A stretch of 64,000 bases of DNA, from positions 4,030,001-4,094,000 of the forward strand of contig NZ_CP101466.1 of the NCBI RefSeq assembly GCF_024362385.1. Direction: 5' to 3'. The notes below the pieces were generated by a model. The model ran no database searches. It was not told where the DNA came from and was given only the letters and a program-made list of their open reading frames with translations. The stretch is from Arthrobacter sp. DNA4 (GTDB taxonomy: Bacteria; Actinomycetota; Actinomycetes; Actinomycetales; Micrococcaceae). Numbering within the stretch: position 1 is the first letter of the stretch; every line of letters starts with the position of its first letter. Made by a program: the position numbers and the translations under genes. This document shows positions 33,370-41,336 of this stretch, piece by piece.

Positions 33370-33482
33370 GCCCCCATTGTGCCCTTGACCCCCTGACAAA
33401 AAGGCCTTCGGCCCAAAAGATCGGGGACATCCCTGATCCTCCCCTGACCCTGATCCGCCCGGGCCACCAGAGGCTTGGGCGG

Positions 33483-34094
33483 CTAAACCGTGGCAGCCGC
33501 TTTCGCAGCCTGGACGAACGCCCGGACCTTGGCCAGGTCCTTCACGCCGCGGGTCGCTTCAACGCCGGAGGAAACGTCCACGCCCCAGGCGTGCGCGGCG
33601 GCTGCTGCCTGGCCGACGTTCGCCGCCTCAAGGCCGCCGGCGAGCAGCCAGTTCCGTCCCTGAAGCACGGGCAGGGCCGCCACGGAGGCGTAGTCCCAGG
33701 ACTCACCGGAGCCCGGTACGGCGGCATCGATCAGGAGCAGGTCCTCACCCCAGTCTTCGAACTCGTCCTGGCCCGCACCCATGGTGATGGCCCTGACCAG
33801 CTTCATGCCGGCGTCGTGCACTGTTGCCACGTCTGCGCGTGACCGGCCGCCATGCAACTGGATCCATTCCAGGCCCGCGGCCCGGGCGATGGCAATGGCA
33901 TCGGCGGTGGGCTCGTCGCGGAAGACTCCGATCGGGGTGACGCTCTCCGGAACCCCGGCCAGCAGGGAGGCTGCCTGCGACGGTGAGACAACGCGGGGGC
34001 TGGCGGTGAGGACAAACCCCACGGCGTCTGCGCCGGCGTCCACTGCTTCGCGGACAGATTCGGGCGTGCTGAGACCACACACTTTGACGAACAT
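33483..34094 (-). CDS. trpF: Phosphoribosylanthranilate isomerase
   Basis: A 203-residue TIM-barrel enzyme of tryptophan synthesis. It starts MFVKVCGLSTPESV with the catalytic Cys, has IQLHGGRS, LLLIDAAVPGSGESWDY with the general-acid Asp, NWLLAGGLEAANV and the phosphate-binding GVDVSSGVEATRGVKD. All TrpF motifs are present, so it is probably active. It stands alone, away from a trp operon. Many actinobacteria lack trpF and use bifunctional PriA; the coexistence here is therefore of interest. Confidence 0.92.
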   Translation of the reverse strand: MFVKVCGLSTPESVREAVDAGADAVGFVLTASPRVVSPSQAASLLAGVPESVTPIGVFRDEPTADAIAIARAAGLEWIQLHGGRSRADVATVHDAGMKLVRAITMGAGQDEFEDWGEDLLLIDAAVPGSGESWDYASVAALPVLQGRNWLLAGGLEAANVGQAAAAAHAWGVDVSSGVEATRGVKDLAKVRAFVQAAKAAATV

Positions 34095-34199
34095 TCCCGG
34101 GCTCCTTCAGGCTGTTTTCGTGTTGACCCCCCGGAGGAGATTAGCAGGGACCGGACACAACTGCGATGAGCGGTCCTGGCGGGGAACTAGGCTGGGCTG

Positions 34200-34769
34200 A
34201 TGCAGATCATCCGCTTCGCTGACCTCAAGGCCGAACCATGGCGCAACGGCGGCGGGGTGACCAGGGAAATTGCCCGCCAGGCTTCACCCGACGGCGGGTG
34301 GGACTGGAGGTTGAGTATCGCGGACGTGGCCAAGGCAGGCGACTTTTCGCCTTTTCCGGGCATGGAGCGCGTCCTGACGGTCATCGAGGGCGAACTGCTG
34401 CTCCTCACCGTGGACGGCGCGGAACAGCCCCTGGAGAAGTACCGTCCGTTCCGGTTCGACGGCGGCGCCGCCACCGGGGCCAAGCTGCCCACGGGTGACA
34501 TCCGCGACCTCAACGTCATCACCCGGACCGGGGCGTTCAAGGGCTTTACCTCCATCATTGAGCTGTCCAAAAAGCGCGCCCACCCCGTGTTCGAGGGGCA
34601 GTTGGGGGTTCTGCTGCAGGGACAGGCGAAGGTCAGCGAAAGCGCTGGGGAACCACTGGAGCTTGGTCGATACGACACAGTCGTGGGGTCGGACAGCGAT
34701 TCCCCGGAAATCCTGGGCCGCGGCTTCCTGGCCGTGGTGTCCATCGACCCGAACGGCCCCACGGTCTGA
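34200..34769 (+). CDS. HutD/Ves-family cupin-like protein
   Basis: A 189-residue protein with MQIIRFADLKAEPWRNGGGVTREIA, DWRLSIADVAKAGDFSPFPG and GMERVLTVIEGELLLLT, the hallmark of HutD/Ves. This is a two-cupin fold often linked with histidine utilisation or cold response. No hut gene is near. TAGGCT (34188-34193) sits 6 bp before the ATG with no ribosome binding site, again suggesting a leaderless mRNA. Its ligand is unknown. Confidence 0.85.
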   Translation: MQIIRFADLKAEPWRNGGGVTREIARQASPDGGWDWRLSIADVAKAGDFSPFPGMERVLTVIEGELLLLTVDGAEQPLEKYRPFRFDGGAATGAKLPTGDIRDLNVITRTGAFKGFTSIIELSKKRAHPVFEGQLGVLLQGQAKVSESAGEPLELGRYDTVVGSDSDSPEILGRGFLAVVSIDPNGPTV

Positions 34770-34860
34770 CTCCCGGCGCAGCTGGTGGGATTGGGCACCA
34801 ACGGTGGAACCCGCCGTCGTGCCTTGCTACCTTGGAATTCAAGGCTCCGCACCGGAGCCT

Positions 34861-34901
34861 CCGGACGACGGTTCAGTACCCGGCACGCGACAAGACTGGC
34901 C
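34861..34901 (+). ncRNA. Guanidine-III riboswitch (ykkC-III class)
   Basis: The 41-nt element contains the class-III blocks in order: CCGGACGA (34861), GTACCCGG (34875) and CAAGAC (34891). The two CCGG segments can form the pseudoknot. GG-T-TCAGT can pair with ACTGGCC, with one bulged T. The spacing closely follows the Thermobifida fusca guanidine-III RNA as I recall it. The element ends directly at the ribosome binding site (AAAGGAA, 34902-34908) of the first exporter gene. Translational control by guanidinium is therefore expected. Confidence 0.92.
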
Positions 34902-34913
34902 AAAGGAACTGTC

Positions 34914-35237
34914 ATGTCGTGGATAATCCTCATCATTTCCGGGGCGCTGGAGGCCGTCTGGGCCGCCGCCCTGCACCGCGCTTCCCAGGTTTCCGGAACC
35001 CGGCGGGTTGCCCCCACCGCCCTGTTCCTGGTGGCCGTGGCCGCCAGCACCGGCGGGCTTGCCGTGGCCATGCAATCCATCCCCACAGGAACGGCCTACG
35101 CCGTGTGGGTGGGCGTGGGCGTGGTCCTGACATCCGCCTACGCGATGGCCAGCAAGGTTGAACGGCCGACGGCGGCGCGCCTGCTGCTGCTCTCCGGAAT
35201 CGCCGCGTGCGTGGTCGGCCTCAAGGTGGTGGCGTGA
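34914..35237 (+). CDS. SMR guanidinium exporter subunit 1
   Basis: A 107-residue small multidrug resistance protein with four transmembrane helices. It has the SugE/Gdx-type glutamate in TM1 (SGALEAVWAAAL) and the TM3 motif IPTGTAYAVWVGVG. ATG 34914 follows AAAGGAAC by 5 nt. It lies directly behind the guanidine-III riboswitch, and its stop overlaps the start of the second subunit by one base. Together they probably form a heterodimeric, proton-coupled guanidinium exporter. The riboswitch makes the substrate assignment stronger than sequence alone would. Confidence 0.88.
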   Translation: MSWIILIISGALEAVWAAALHRASQVSGTRRVAPTALFLVAVAASTGGLAVAMQSIPTGTAYAVWVGVGVVLTSAYAMASKVERPTAARLLLLSGIAACVVGLKVVA

Positions 35238-35602
35238 TGTTGAAACGCAGCCTTCCGTGGCTGGTGCTGCTGGCCTCCGCCGTCCTGGAGGCGGTCTGGG
35301 CCACCGCGCTCGGCCTGTCCGACGGGTTCACCCGGCCCGTGCCCACCATCGTCTTCGCCGTCACCGCAACGCTCAGCATGCTGGGCCTCGGCATGGCCAT
35401 CCGGAACATCCCGCTGGGCACCGCCTACGCCATCTGGGTGGGCATCGGCGCCGCGCTGACGGTGGGCTGGGCGATGGCCACGGGCGTTGAGCCCTTCAGC
35501 GTGGTGAAGCTGCTGTTCATTGCGGGGATCGTGGGCTGCGCCGCTGGCCTGAAAGTGTTGCCGGCCCAAAAAGATGCGCCGCGGGTGCGCAGCGGTGACT
35601 AG
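35237..35602 (+). CDS. SMR guanidinium exporter subunit 2
   Basis: A 121-residue SMR protein, the partner of the preceding gene. TM1 carries the conserved glutamate (ASAVLEAVWATALGLSDGF) and TM3 reads IPLGTAYAIWVGIGAAL. A cytoplasmic C-terminal tail of about 15 residues is polar. The start overlaps the previous stop by one base (TGATG), so expression is coupled and guanidine control extends to both. Paired SMR genes usually form antiparallel heterodimers. Confidence 0.88.
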   Translation: MLKRSLPWLVLLASAVLEAVWATALGLSDGFTRPVPTIVFAVTATLSMLGLGMAIRNIPLGTAYAIWVGIGAALTVGWAMATGVEPFSVVKLLFIAGIVGCAAGLKVLPAQKDAPRVRSGD

Positions 35603-35611
35603 GCTTTTGCC

Positions 35612-36238
35612 ATGCACTCCCCCGAGATCGCCATGGCCGTGGATGCGCTGCGGCGCCGGCTGCTGCCCGGAACGCGCACCATCCTGGGCATCGCCGGGGC
35701 GCCGGGGTCCGGCAAGTCCACCTTTGCCGCCTGGCTGCAGGAGCAGTTCAGCCCCGGAACCTCGGAAGTGGTGCCGATGGACGGCTTCCACCTAGGCAAC
35801 GCGATCATCGAAGGGACCCCGCTCCGGCAGCGCAAGGGAGCCATTGATACATTCGACGCCGCCGGCTACCTTTCGCTGCTGCGCCGCCTGGCGCAGCGGG
35901 ACGAGGCAGTGGTGTACGCACCAGAGTTCCGCCGCACCCTGGACGAGCCGGTGGCCGCCTCCATCGCCGTCCCGGCCGAAGTCCCGCTGGTGATCACGGA
36001 GGGCAACTACCTGCTGGCGGACCAGGAGCCGTGGAAGGAGGTGCGGGCGCAGCTGGACGAAGTGTGGTTCCTCGAAACGCCGCCCCCGCTCCGGCTGCAG
36101 CGGCTGGTGGACCGGCACATCTCGTTCGGCATGGAACGGGACGCAGCGGTTGCCTGGGCCACCGGGCCCGATGAAGCCAATGCCCGGCTGATCCAGGCCA
36201 CCCGCCCGGCGGCTGACCGTGTCCTCCCTTGGCTGTAA
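35612..36238 (+). CDS. P-loop nucleoside/nucleotide kinase-family protein
   Basis: A 208-residue kinase-like protein with a Walker A motif GIAGAPGSGKSTF and the substrate-region motif VPMDGFHLGN. Further motifs are RKGAIDTFDAAGY, VYAPEFRR and VITEGNYLL, the pattern of the YggC/uridine-kinase-like family that includes fructose and pantothenate kinase relatives. TAGGCT (35600-35605) lies 6 bp before the ATG, overlapping the end of the exporter gene, so it has its own leaderless promoter. It probably lies outside guanidine control. Substrate unknown. Confidence 0.82.
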   Translation: MHSPEIAMAVDALRRRLLPGTRTILGIAGAPGSGKSTFAAWLQEQFSPGTSEVVPMDGFHLGNAIIEGTPLRQRKGAIDTFDAAGYLSLLRRLAQRDEAVVYAPEFRRTLDEPVAASIAVPAEVPLVITEGNYLLADQEPWKEVRAQLDEVWFLETPPPLRLQRLVDRHISFGMERDAAVAWATGPDEANARLIQATRPAADRVLPWL

Positions 36239-36269
36239 TTTTCAAAAGCAGGAAACGAACAGGAGAACC

Positions 36270-37298
36270 ATGGCAAACGCACCCACTGAACCCGGCACCC
36301 CTGAAGCCGCGGGAACTGTCCAGCTCGGCGACGGACTGACCGTCAGCCGCCTGGGCTTCGGCGGCATGGCCCTCACGCCGGTCTACGGCGAGGTGGACCC
36401 TGCTGAGGCACTGCAGACCCTGCACCACGCCGTCGACGCCGGGGTCAGCTTCATCGACACCGCTGACATCTACGGCGGCGGCACCAACGAGGAGCTCATT
36501 TCACAGCTGCTCAAGGACCGCCGGCACGAAGTGCAGCTGGCCACCAAGTTTGCGCTGGTGGGAACCCCCACTGACGGCTACACGGATATCCGCGGCGACG
36601 CCCGGTATGTGCGCGAGGCCGTGGACCGGAGCCTGCAGCGGCTGGGAACCGACGTCATCGACCTCTATTACATGCACCGCCGCGATGTCCGCGTCCCCAT
36701 CGAGGAAACCGTTGGAGCCATGGCCGAGCTGGTCAACCAGGGAAAGGTCAAGCACCTGGGCCTCTCCGAAGTGACGGCACAGGAACTGCAGGACGCATCG
36801 GCGGTCCACCCGATCTCGGCGGTCCAAAGCGAATGGTCCATCTGGAGCCGGGACGTGGAACGCAACGTGGTTCCAGCCGCCGCCGCCCTGGGCGTCGGCT
36901 TCGTCCCGTACTCCCCGCTGGGCCGCGGCTTCCTCACCGGAACCGTGGACACGTCAAGCCTGGGCGCCAAGGACTTCCGGCGGAACATCCCCCGTTTCGC
37001 TCCGGACGCCGCAGGCGCCAACCAGGCCGTGGTGGACGCCGTCCGGTCCGTGGCCGACCAGCTGCAGGCCACCCCGGCACAGGTGGCCCTGGCCTGGCTG
37101 TTGGCCCAGGGCAAGCGGCTCGGCCTGCCGGTCGTTCCCATCCCCGGTACCCGCAAGGCCGCCCGGATCGACGAAAACCTCGGCGCACTTGCCCTGGAGC
37201 TCACCCCGGCGCACCTGGAGGCGCTGGACGCAGCGTCTGACGCCGTCGTCGGCTCCCGTTCCGCGGACCCGACGTGGGTGTCCGAAGGGCGGGAATAG
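36270..37298 (+). CDS. Aldo/keto reductase
   Basis: A 342-residue NADPH-dependent (beta/alpha)8 reductase. The catalytic tetrad is visible: Asp in FIDTADIYGGG with its Tyr, Lys in LATKFAL, and His in YYMHRRD. The C-terminal cofactor loop VPIPGTRKAARIDENLGA is typical of the AKR13-like (YakC) subgroup. I chose ATG 36270 because of AGGAGAA just upstream. The physiological aldehyde or ketone is unknown. It is the first of three short same-strand genes. Confidence 0.9.
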   Translation: MANAPTEPGTPEAAGTVQLGDGLTVSRLGFGGMALTPVYGEVDPAEALQTLHHAVDAGVSFIDTADIYGGGTNEELISQLLKDRRHEVQLATKFALVGTPTDGYTDIRGDARYVREAVDRSLQRLGTDVIDLYYMHRRDVRVPIEETVGAMAELVNQGKVKHLGLSEVTAQELQDASAVHPISAVQSEWSIWSRDVERNVVPAAAALGVGFVPYSPLGRGFLTGTVDTSSLGAKDFRRNIPRFAPDAAGANQAVVDAVRSVADQLQATPAQVALAWLLAQGKRLGLPVVPIPGTRKAARIDENLGALALELTPAHLEALDAASDAVVGSRSADPTWVSEGRE

Positions 37299-37355
37299 GG
37301 CGCGTTTCCCAAAGCCATCACACTGTACCTTTTGACCGATACCCCAAGGAGACCC

Positions 37356-37673
37356 ATGACTGCCATCGTCCACTTTGAAGTCCAAATCGATCCCGCCCGC
37401 CGGGAGGACGCCGCCAAGTACCTCTCCGAAACCCTGGCCGCCACCCGGGAGTGGCCCGGCAACCAGGGGATCGAGGCTCTCGTTGACGACGCGGACCCGT
37501 GCCACATCCTGGTGGTGGAAACCTGGGCCACCACGCAGGACCACGACGACTACGCCGCCTGGCGGAACACGCCGGAAGGCAAGAGCGAGCTGCACGAGAT
37601 CCTGGCCGTCCCGCCGTCCAAGCAGGTCTACTCCACCACTATGCATCTTGACCTGCAGCCGTCCGCGGGCTGA
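37356..37673 (+). CDS. Antibiotic-biosynthesis-monooxygenase-fold protein
   Basis: A 105-residue dimeric alpha/beta-barrel protein (ABM family). It starts MTAIVHFEVQIDP, has the helix REDAAKYLSETLAATREWPG and the strand ILVVETWATTQDHDDYAAW. Such proteins act as cofactor-free monooxygenases, isomerases or signal proteins. ATG 37356 follows AAGGAGA. It lies between the aldo/keto reductase and an MBL hydrolase, possibly one transcription unit. Substrate not predictable. Confidence 0.82.
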   Translation: MTAIVHFEVQIDPARREDAAKYLSETLAATREWPGNQGIEALVDDADPCHILVVETWATTQDHDDYAAWRNTPEGKSELHEILAVPPSKQVYSTTMHLDLQPSAG

Positions 37674-37678
37674 CGAGC

Positions 37679-38329
37679 ATGGACTCACTTCGATATGACC
37701 TGCCGGCCCTGACCATCCGCAGCATCTCCGTCAGCGGGATGGACAACAACGTGTACCTGCTGACCGCCAAGGAGAGCGGCGCGCAGGTGCTGATTGATGC
37801 CGCTGACGACCTCCCGGCCATCCGGCAACTGCTGGCGGACGGGGCTGCGGACACCTCTGCAGCTCCGCGGCTTGCCCTGGTGGCCACCACGCACCAGCAT
37901 TGGGACCATGTGCGGGCCCTGAAGGAACTGGTGAAAGCCACGGGGGCGCGTACGGCAGCAGGGGCGGACGACGCCGATGCGCTGCCAATTGCCGCCGACC
38001 GGCGGCTCGGGCACGGGGACACGGTGGCCGTGGATGGCTTCGAGCTCACGGCGGTGCACCTGCGCGGCCATACGCCCGGCTCCATCGCGTTTGTCTATGA
38101 GGACCCGGAAGGACCTGCGCATATCTTCTCCGGCGACTCGCTGTTCCCGGGCGGTGTGGGCAACACGGAGAAGGACCCAGAACGGTTCAACCAGCTCCTG
38201 TCCGACGTCACGGAACGGCTGTTCGGCGCCTACCCGGACACCGCCGTCGTCCATCCCGGGCACGGCAAGCCAACCACGCTGGGTGCCGAGCGGCCGCACC
38301 TCGATGAGTGGCGCGCCCGCGGCTGGTAA
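37679..38329 (+). CDS. MBL-fold hydrolase, glyoxalase II-like
   Basis: A 216-residue metallo-beta-lactamase-fold protein with TTHQHWDHVRAL (the H-x-H-x-D-H motif, here HQHWDH), LRGHTPGSIAFVYED, IFSGDSLFPGG and HPGHGKPTTLG. All metal ligands are present. The start is 5 bp after the ABM-fold gene, so both are probably co-transcribed with the reductase. It may hydrolyse a thioester or lactone. Confidence 0.88.
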   Translation: MDSLRYDLPALTIRSISVSGMDNNVYLLTAKESGAQVLIDAADDLPAIRQLLADGAADTSAAPRLALVATTHQHWDHVRALKELVKATGARTAAGADDADALPIAADRRLGHGDTVAVDGFELTAVHLRGHTPGSIAFVYEDPEGPAHIFSGDSLFPGGVGNTEKDPERFNQLLSDVTERLFGAYPDTAVVHPGHGKPTTLGAERPHLDEWRARGW

Positions 38330-38344
38330 ATCCCCTTAAATGGC

Positions 38345-38377
38345 TGAGCGGGCCCACCTAAAAGGCGGGCCCGCTCA
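38345..38377. terminator. Terminator hairpin between converging genes
   Basis: TGAGCGGGCCC (38345-38355) pairs perfectly with GGGCCCGCTCA (38367-38377) around an 11-nt loop. Four A residues follow on the plus strand, i.e. a T-run at the opposite side for the helicase transcript. Confidence 0.8.
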
Positions 38378-38387
38378 AAAGGCACTT

Positions 38388-40286
38388 CTAGCGGCCGCGG
38401 CGCTCGTTCGACGCAGGGGCGGACGCGCGGCGGGGGCCGCTGCGGGCGGGACGGCCCGAGCCGCCGTTGCCTGAACTGCCGCTGCCGGAACCGTAGGAGC
38501 CTCCCGAGGTTCCGCCGGTGTTGGAGGACCAGACTGCCTTGCTTCCGCCGGTTGCGCCGGAGCGCTGGCCGGAGGCACCCGCTGCGGCGCGCTGGCCGGT
38601 TGCGGGGCGTCCGCTGCGCTGGCCACCGCCCGAGGCAGGGCGTCCGCCGGTGGGGCGTCCGGTGCCGCCACGGGGAGCGTCACTGCGGGTGATTCGCGAA
38701 TCGCTGCGGCCCTCGGCTGCACGCCCGTCCGATCCGCGGCCGGCCGATGAGCGGCCACCTGCTGCGGGAACGTCGTTGCGGTGGGTCGAAGCGGTGCCGC
38801 GGCCGCGGGCGTTGCGGCGGGCAGCGGCTGCTGCCACTGCGCGGTCCTCGTTCTGCTCGGCATTGCGGTCGAACGCGGCACGGGCTTCCGTGCGGCCCTC
38901 GAAGGCGACAGCCCGGCGCTCGGCGCGGGTGGCGTCGCTGCGGGCGGGTTCGGCCGAAACCTTGCCGCGTCCACCACGTCCGCCACGCCCACCGGTGGTG
39001 GGAGCAGCCTGGCGGCGTGCACGCTTGCGCTCCGCGTTGGCGCCGGTGGAGGTGCCGCCGCCCTGCTTGGGTGCCTTGGCTGCCAGCAGCGCGGCACGGG
39101 TGCGGGGGTCGACCTTCTCCGCAAGATCGCCAACCAGTTCAGCCACGATGGGTGAGCTGGCCGTGACGCGCTCAAAGCTGACGTCCACGCCGGCGGCCTT
39201 CATCAGCTTCTTCACGTCGGCCTGCTGCTCGGGCAGGGTCAGCGTGACCACGGTGCCGTCGGAACCGGCACGCGCGGTGCGGCCTGAACGGTGCAGGTAT
39301 GCCTTGTGCTCGGTGGGCGGGTCCACGTGGATGACCAGTTCGACGTCGTCGACGTGCACACCGCGGGCGGCGACGTCGGTGGCCACCAGGACGCGGACGT
39401 CACCGTTGGAGAACTCGGCCAGGTTGCGGTCACGCGCATTCTGGGAGAGGTTGCCGTGCAGGTCCACGGCGGGGATCCCGGCGTCGGTCAGGGTCTTGGC
39501 CAGCTTGCGGGCGTGGTGCTTGGTCCGCATGAACAGGACGCGGCGGCCGGCGCCGGAGGCGAGCTCCACGATCAGCTGCTTCTTGACGGTCTGGTCGTTG
39601 ACCACCAGCACGTGGTGCTCCATGGTGGTCACCGCTGCCTGCGGATCGTCCACGGAGTGGGTGAGCGGGTTGGACAGGTAGCGCTGGACGATCTTGTCCA
39701 CGCCGTTGTCCAGGGTGGCGGAGAAGAGCAGGCGCTGGCCCTGGCTGGGGGTCATGTCCATGAGCTTCTTGACCACCGGCAGGAAGCCGAGGTCGGCCAT
39801 GTGGTCGGCCTCGTCCAGGACGGTGATCTCCACCGCTTCAAGGGTCAGGATGCGCTGGCGGATCAGGTCCTCCAGGCGGCCGGGGCAGGCGATGACGATG
39901 TCGACGCCGGCGCGCAGCGCCTTTTCCTGCCGGGCCTGGGAGATGCCGCCGTAGATCACGGTGGTGTTTAGGCCGGCGGCCTTGGCCAGCGGCTCGATGG
40001 TGGCGTTGATCTGGGTTGCCAGTTCACGGGTGGGTGCCAGGACCAGGCCCATGGGGCGTCCGGGCTTGCGGAAGTACTTGGCTTCCCGCTCAGCGAGTCT
40101 TGCTACAAGCGGGATAGCGAAAGCAATGGTTTTACCGGATCCGGTCCGGCCCCGGCCCAGGACGTCACGGCCGGACAGCGTGTCCGGAAGCGTCTTCACC
40201 TGAATGGGGAACGGTTCAACGATTCCCTGGGCGGTAAGGGTGTCTGCAAGGGCCTTGGGAGTACCGAGGGCAGCAAAAGTAGTCAT
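38388..40286 (-). CDS. DEAD-box RNA helicase
   Basis: A 632-residue ATP-dependent RNA helicase. It has the Q motif (FAALGTPKALADTL with PFPIQ), motif I GRGRTGSGKTIAF, Ia PTRELATQI, II DEADHMADLGF, III SATL, IV-V ATDVAARGVH and VI HRSGRTARAGS. From about residue 410 a long, low-complexity, Arg/Gly/Ser-rich tail (GGRGGRGGRGK, GSGSSGNGGSGRP) probably binds RNA. Such enzymes aid ribosome assembly and cold adaptation. A 318-bp leader region separates it from the divergent methyltransferase. Confidence 0.94.
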   Translation of the reverse strand: MTTFAALGTPKALADTLTAQGIVEPFPIQVKTLPDTLSGRDVLGRGRTGSGKTIAFAIPLVARLAEREAKYFRKPGRPMGLVLAPTRELATQINATIEPLAKAAGLNTTVIYGGISQARQEKALRAGVDIVIACPGRLEDLIRQRILTLEAVEITVLDEADHMADLGFLPVVKKLMDMTPSQGQRLLFSATLDNGVDKIVQRYLSNPLTHSVDDPQAAVTTMEHHVLVVNDQTVKKQLIVELASGAGRRVLFMRTKHHARKLAKTLTDAGIPAVDLHGNLSQNARDRNLAEFSNGDVRVLVATDVAARGVHVDDVELVIHVDPPTEHKAYLHRSGRTARAGSDGTVVTLTLPEQQADVKKLMKAAGVDVSFERVTASSPIVAELVGDLAEKVDPRTRAALLAAKAPKQGGGTSTGANAERKRARRQAAPTTGGRGGRGGRGKVSAEPARSDATRAERRAVAFEGRTEARAAFDRNAEQNEDRAVAAAAARRNARGRGTASTHRNDVPAAGGRSSAGRGSDGRAAEGRSDSRITRSDAPRGGTGRPTGGRPASGGGQRSGRPATGQRAAAGASGQRSGATGGSKAVWSSNTGGTSGGSYGSGSGSSGNGGSGRPARSGPRRASAPASNERRGR

Positions 40287-40604
40287 GTAGTTTTTTACGG
40301 TCTTTCTGGCGGTATCCAGGCGGATATCGGCCCCCGATGCCGGTTGGACCAGGGGTTTCGCCGAAGAAAAGTCAGGTGATCAACCGGGCGCTGTAAATAA
40401 GGACAGCCGGTCGGGACCAAATGGAACGCGTTCATCGACGCAGGATGTGCCTCTCACATGAAGAAAGCCCACTCCCTGGAAAGGAACCTCCAGATCCGGA
40501 GCAGGCGGCATCACTGCACATCAAGTTCCCCCAGTCTATCATCCCCGCGCCGGGAACCCGTCGTCGGCGTTGCCTTCGGGGGCACGGCGGGGCAGTGTTG
40601 AGGC
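40287..40604. other. 318-bp divergent intergenic region
   Basis: This region lies between the DEAD-box helicase and a methyltransferase on opposite strands. No RNA family, strong hairpin or convincing ORF was recognised. A short frame near 40458 lacks a ribosome binding site. It probably holds both promoters and a long helicase 5' leader. Confidence 0.4.
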
Positions 40605-41336
40605 ATGAGCGAGCACCAGGACACCCAGCACGAAGGGCACGCGCACGACGGCGGCACGTCGCCGGAAGGGGGCGGCGGCGGCAGTGACGCGGCTTCCGCC
40701 TGGGACGAGAGGTATCGCAGCAAAGCAAGGCTGTGGAGCGGGAAGCCGAACCCGCAGCTGGTCCGGGAGGCCGGTGGCCTGCGGCCCGGGAAGGCACTGG
40801 AACTGGGATGCGGCGAGGGCGCCGACGCCATCTGGCTGGCTCAGCAAGGCTGGTCCGTGACCGCGGTCGACGTCTCCGCCGTTGCCCTGGAACGGGCCCG
40901 CTCCCACGAACTGGCCGAACTGGCGCGGGAAAGCGTGCACGCCTCGAACGGCAATATGGAAAGCCGGATCACGTGGCAGCTGGCGGACCTGACGCAGTGG
41001 CAGGCGGAAGATTCCTATGACCTGGTGACGTCGCAGTTCCTGCATTCCCAGGAGCTGGACTGGCGGATCCCGCTGCGCACCGCGGCCTCGGCCGTCAAAC
41101 CGGGCGGAACGCTGCTGGTGGTGGGCCACCACCCGGACCGGCTGCCGCCGTGGGGTCCGGGGCACCACCATGAAGGCATGTTCTACACCGGGAACCAGCT
41201 GGTGCGGGAACTGGGACTGGATCAGCCCGGATGGCAGCTGGAGGTCCTCACCAGCCGGGAGCGCCCAGTGACCGGGCCGGAAGGGCAGGAGGCCACCATC
41301 GCCGACGTCATCGTGCGCGCCACCCGCCTTTCCTAG
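40605..41336 (+). CDS. Class I SAM-dependent methyltransferase
   Basis: A 243-residue protein with the SAM-binding motif ELGCGEGADAIWLAQQGW, followed by VTAVDVSAVALERA and a late DLVTSQFLH segment. The N-terminal 35 residues are His/Gly/Asp-rich (EHQDTQHEGHAHDGG), which may bind metal or be disordered. Domain and tellurite-resistance-like motif order (TehB-type) support a small-molecule methyltransferase. Its stop overlaps the stop of the convergent MFS gene by 3-4 bases. Confidence 0.85.
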   Translation: MSEHQDTQHEGHAHDGGTSPEGGGGGSDAASAWDERYRSKARLWSGKPNPQLVREAGGLRPGKALELGCGEGADAIWLAQQGWSVTAVDVSAVALERARSHELAELARESVHASNGNMESRITWQLADLTQWQAEDSYDLVTSQFLHSQELDWRIPLRTAASAVKPGGTLLVVGHHPDRLPPWGPGHHHEGMFYTGNQLVRELGLDQPGWQLEVLTSRERPVTGPEGQEATIADVIVRATRLS

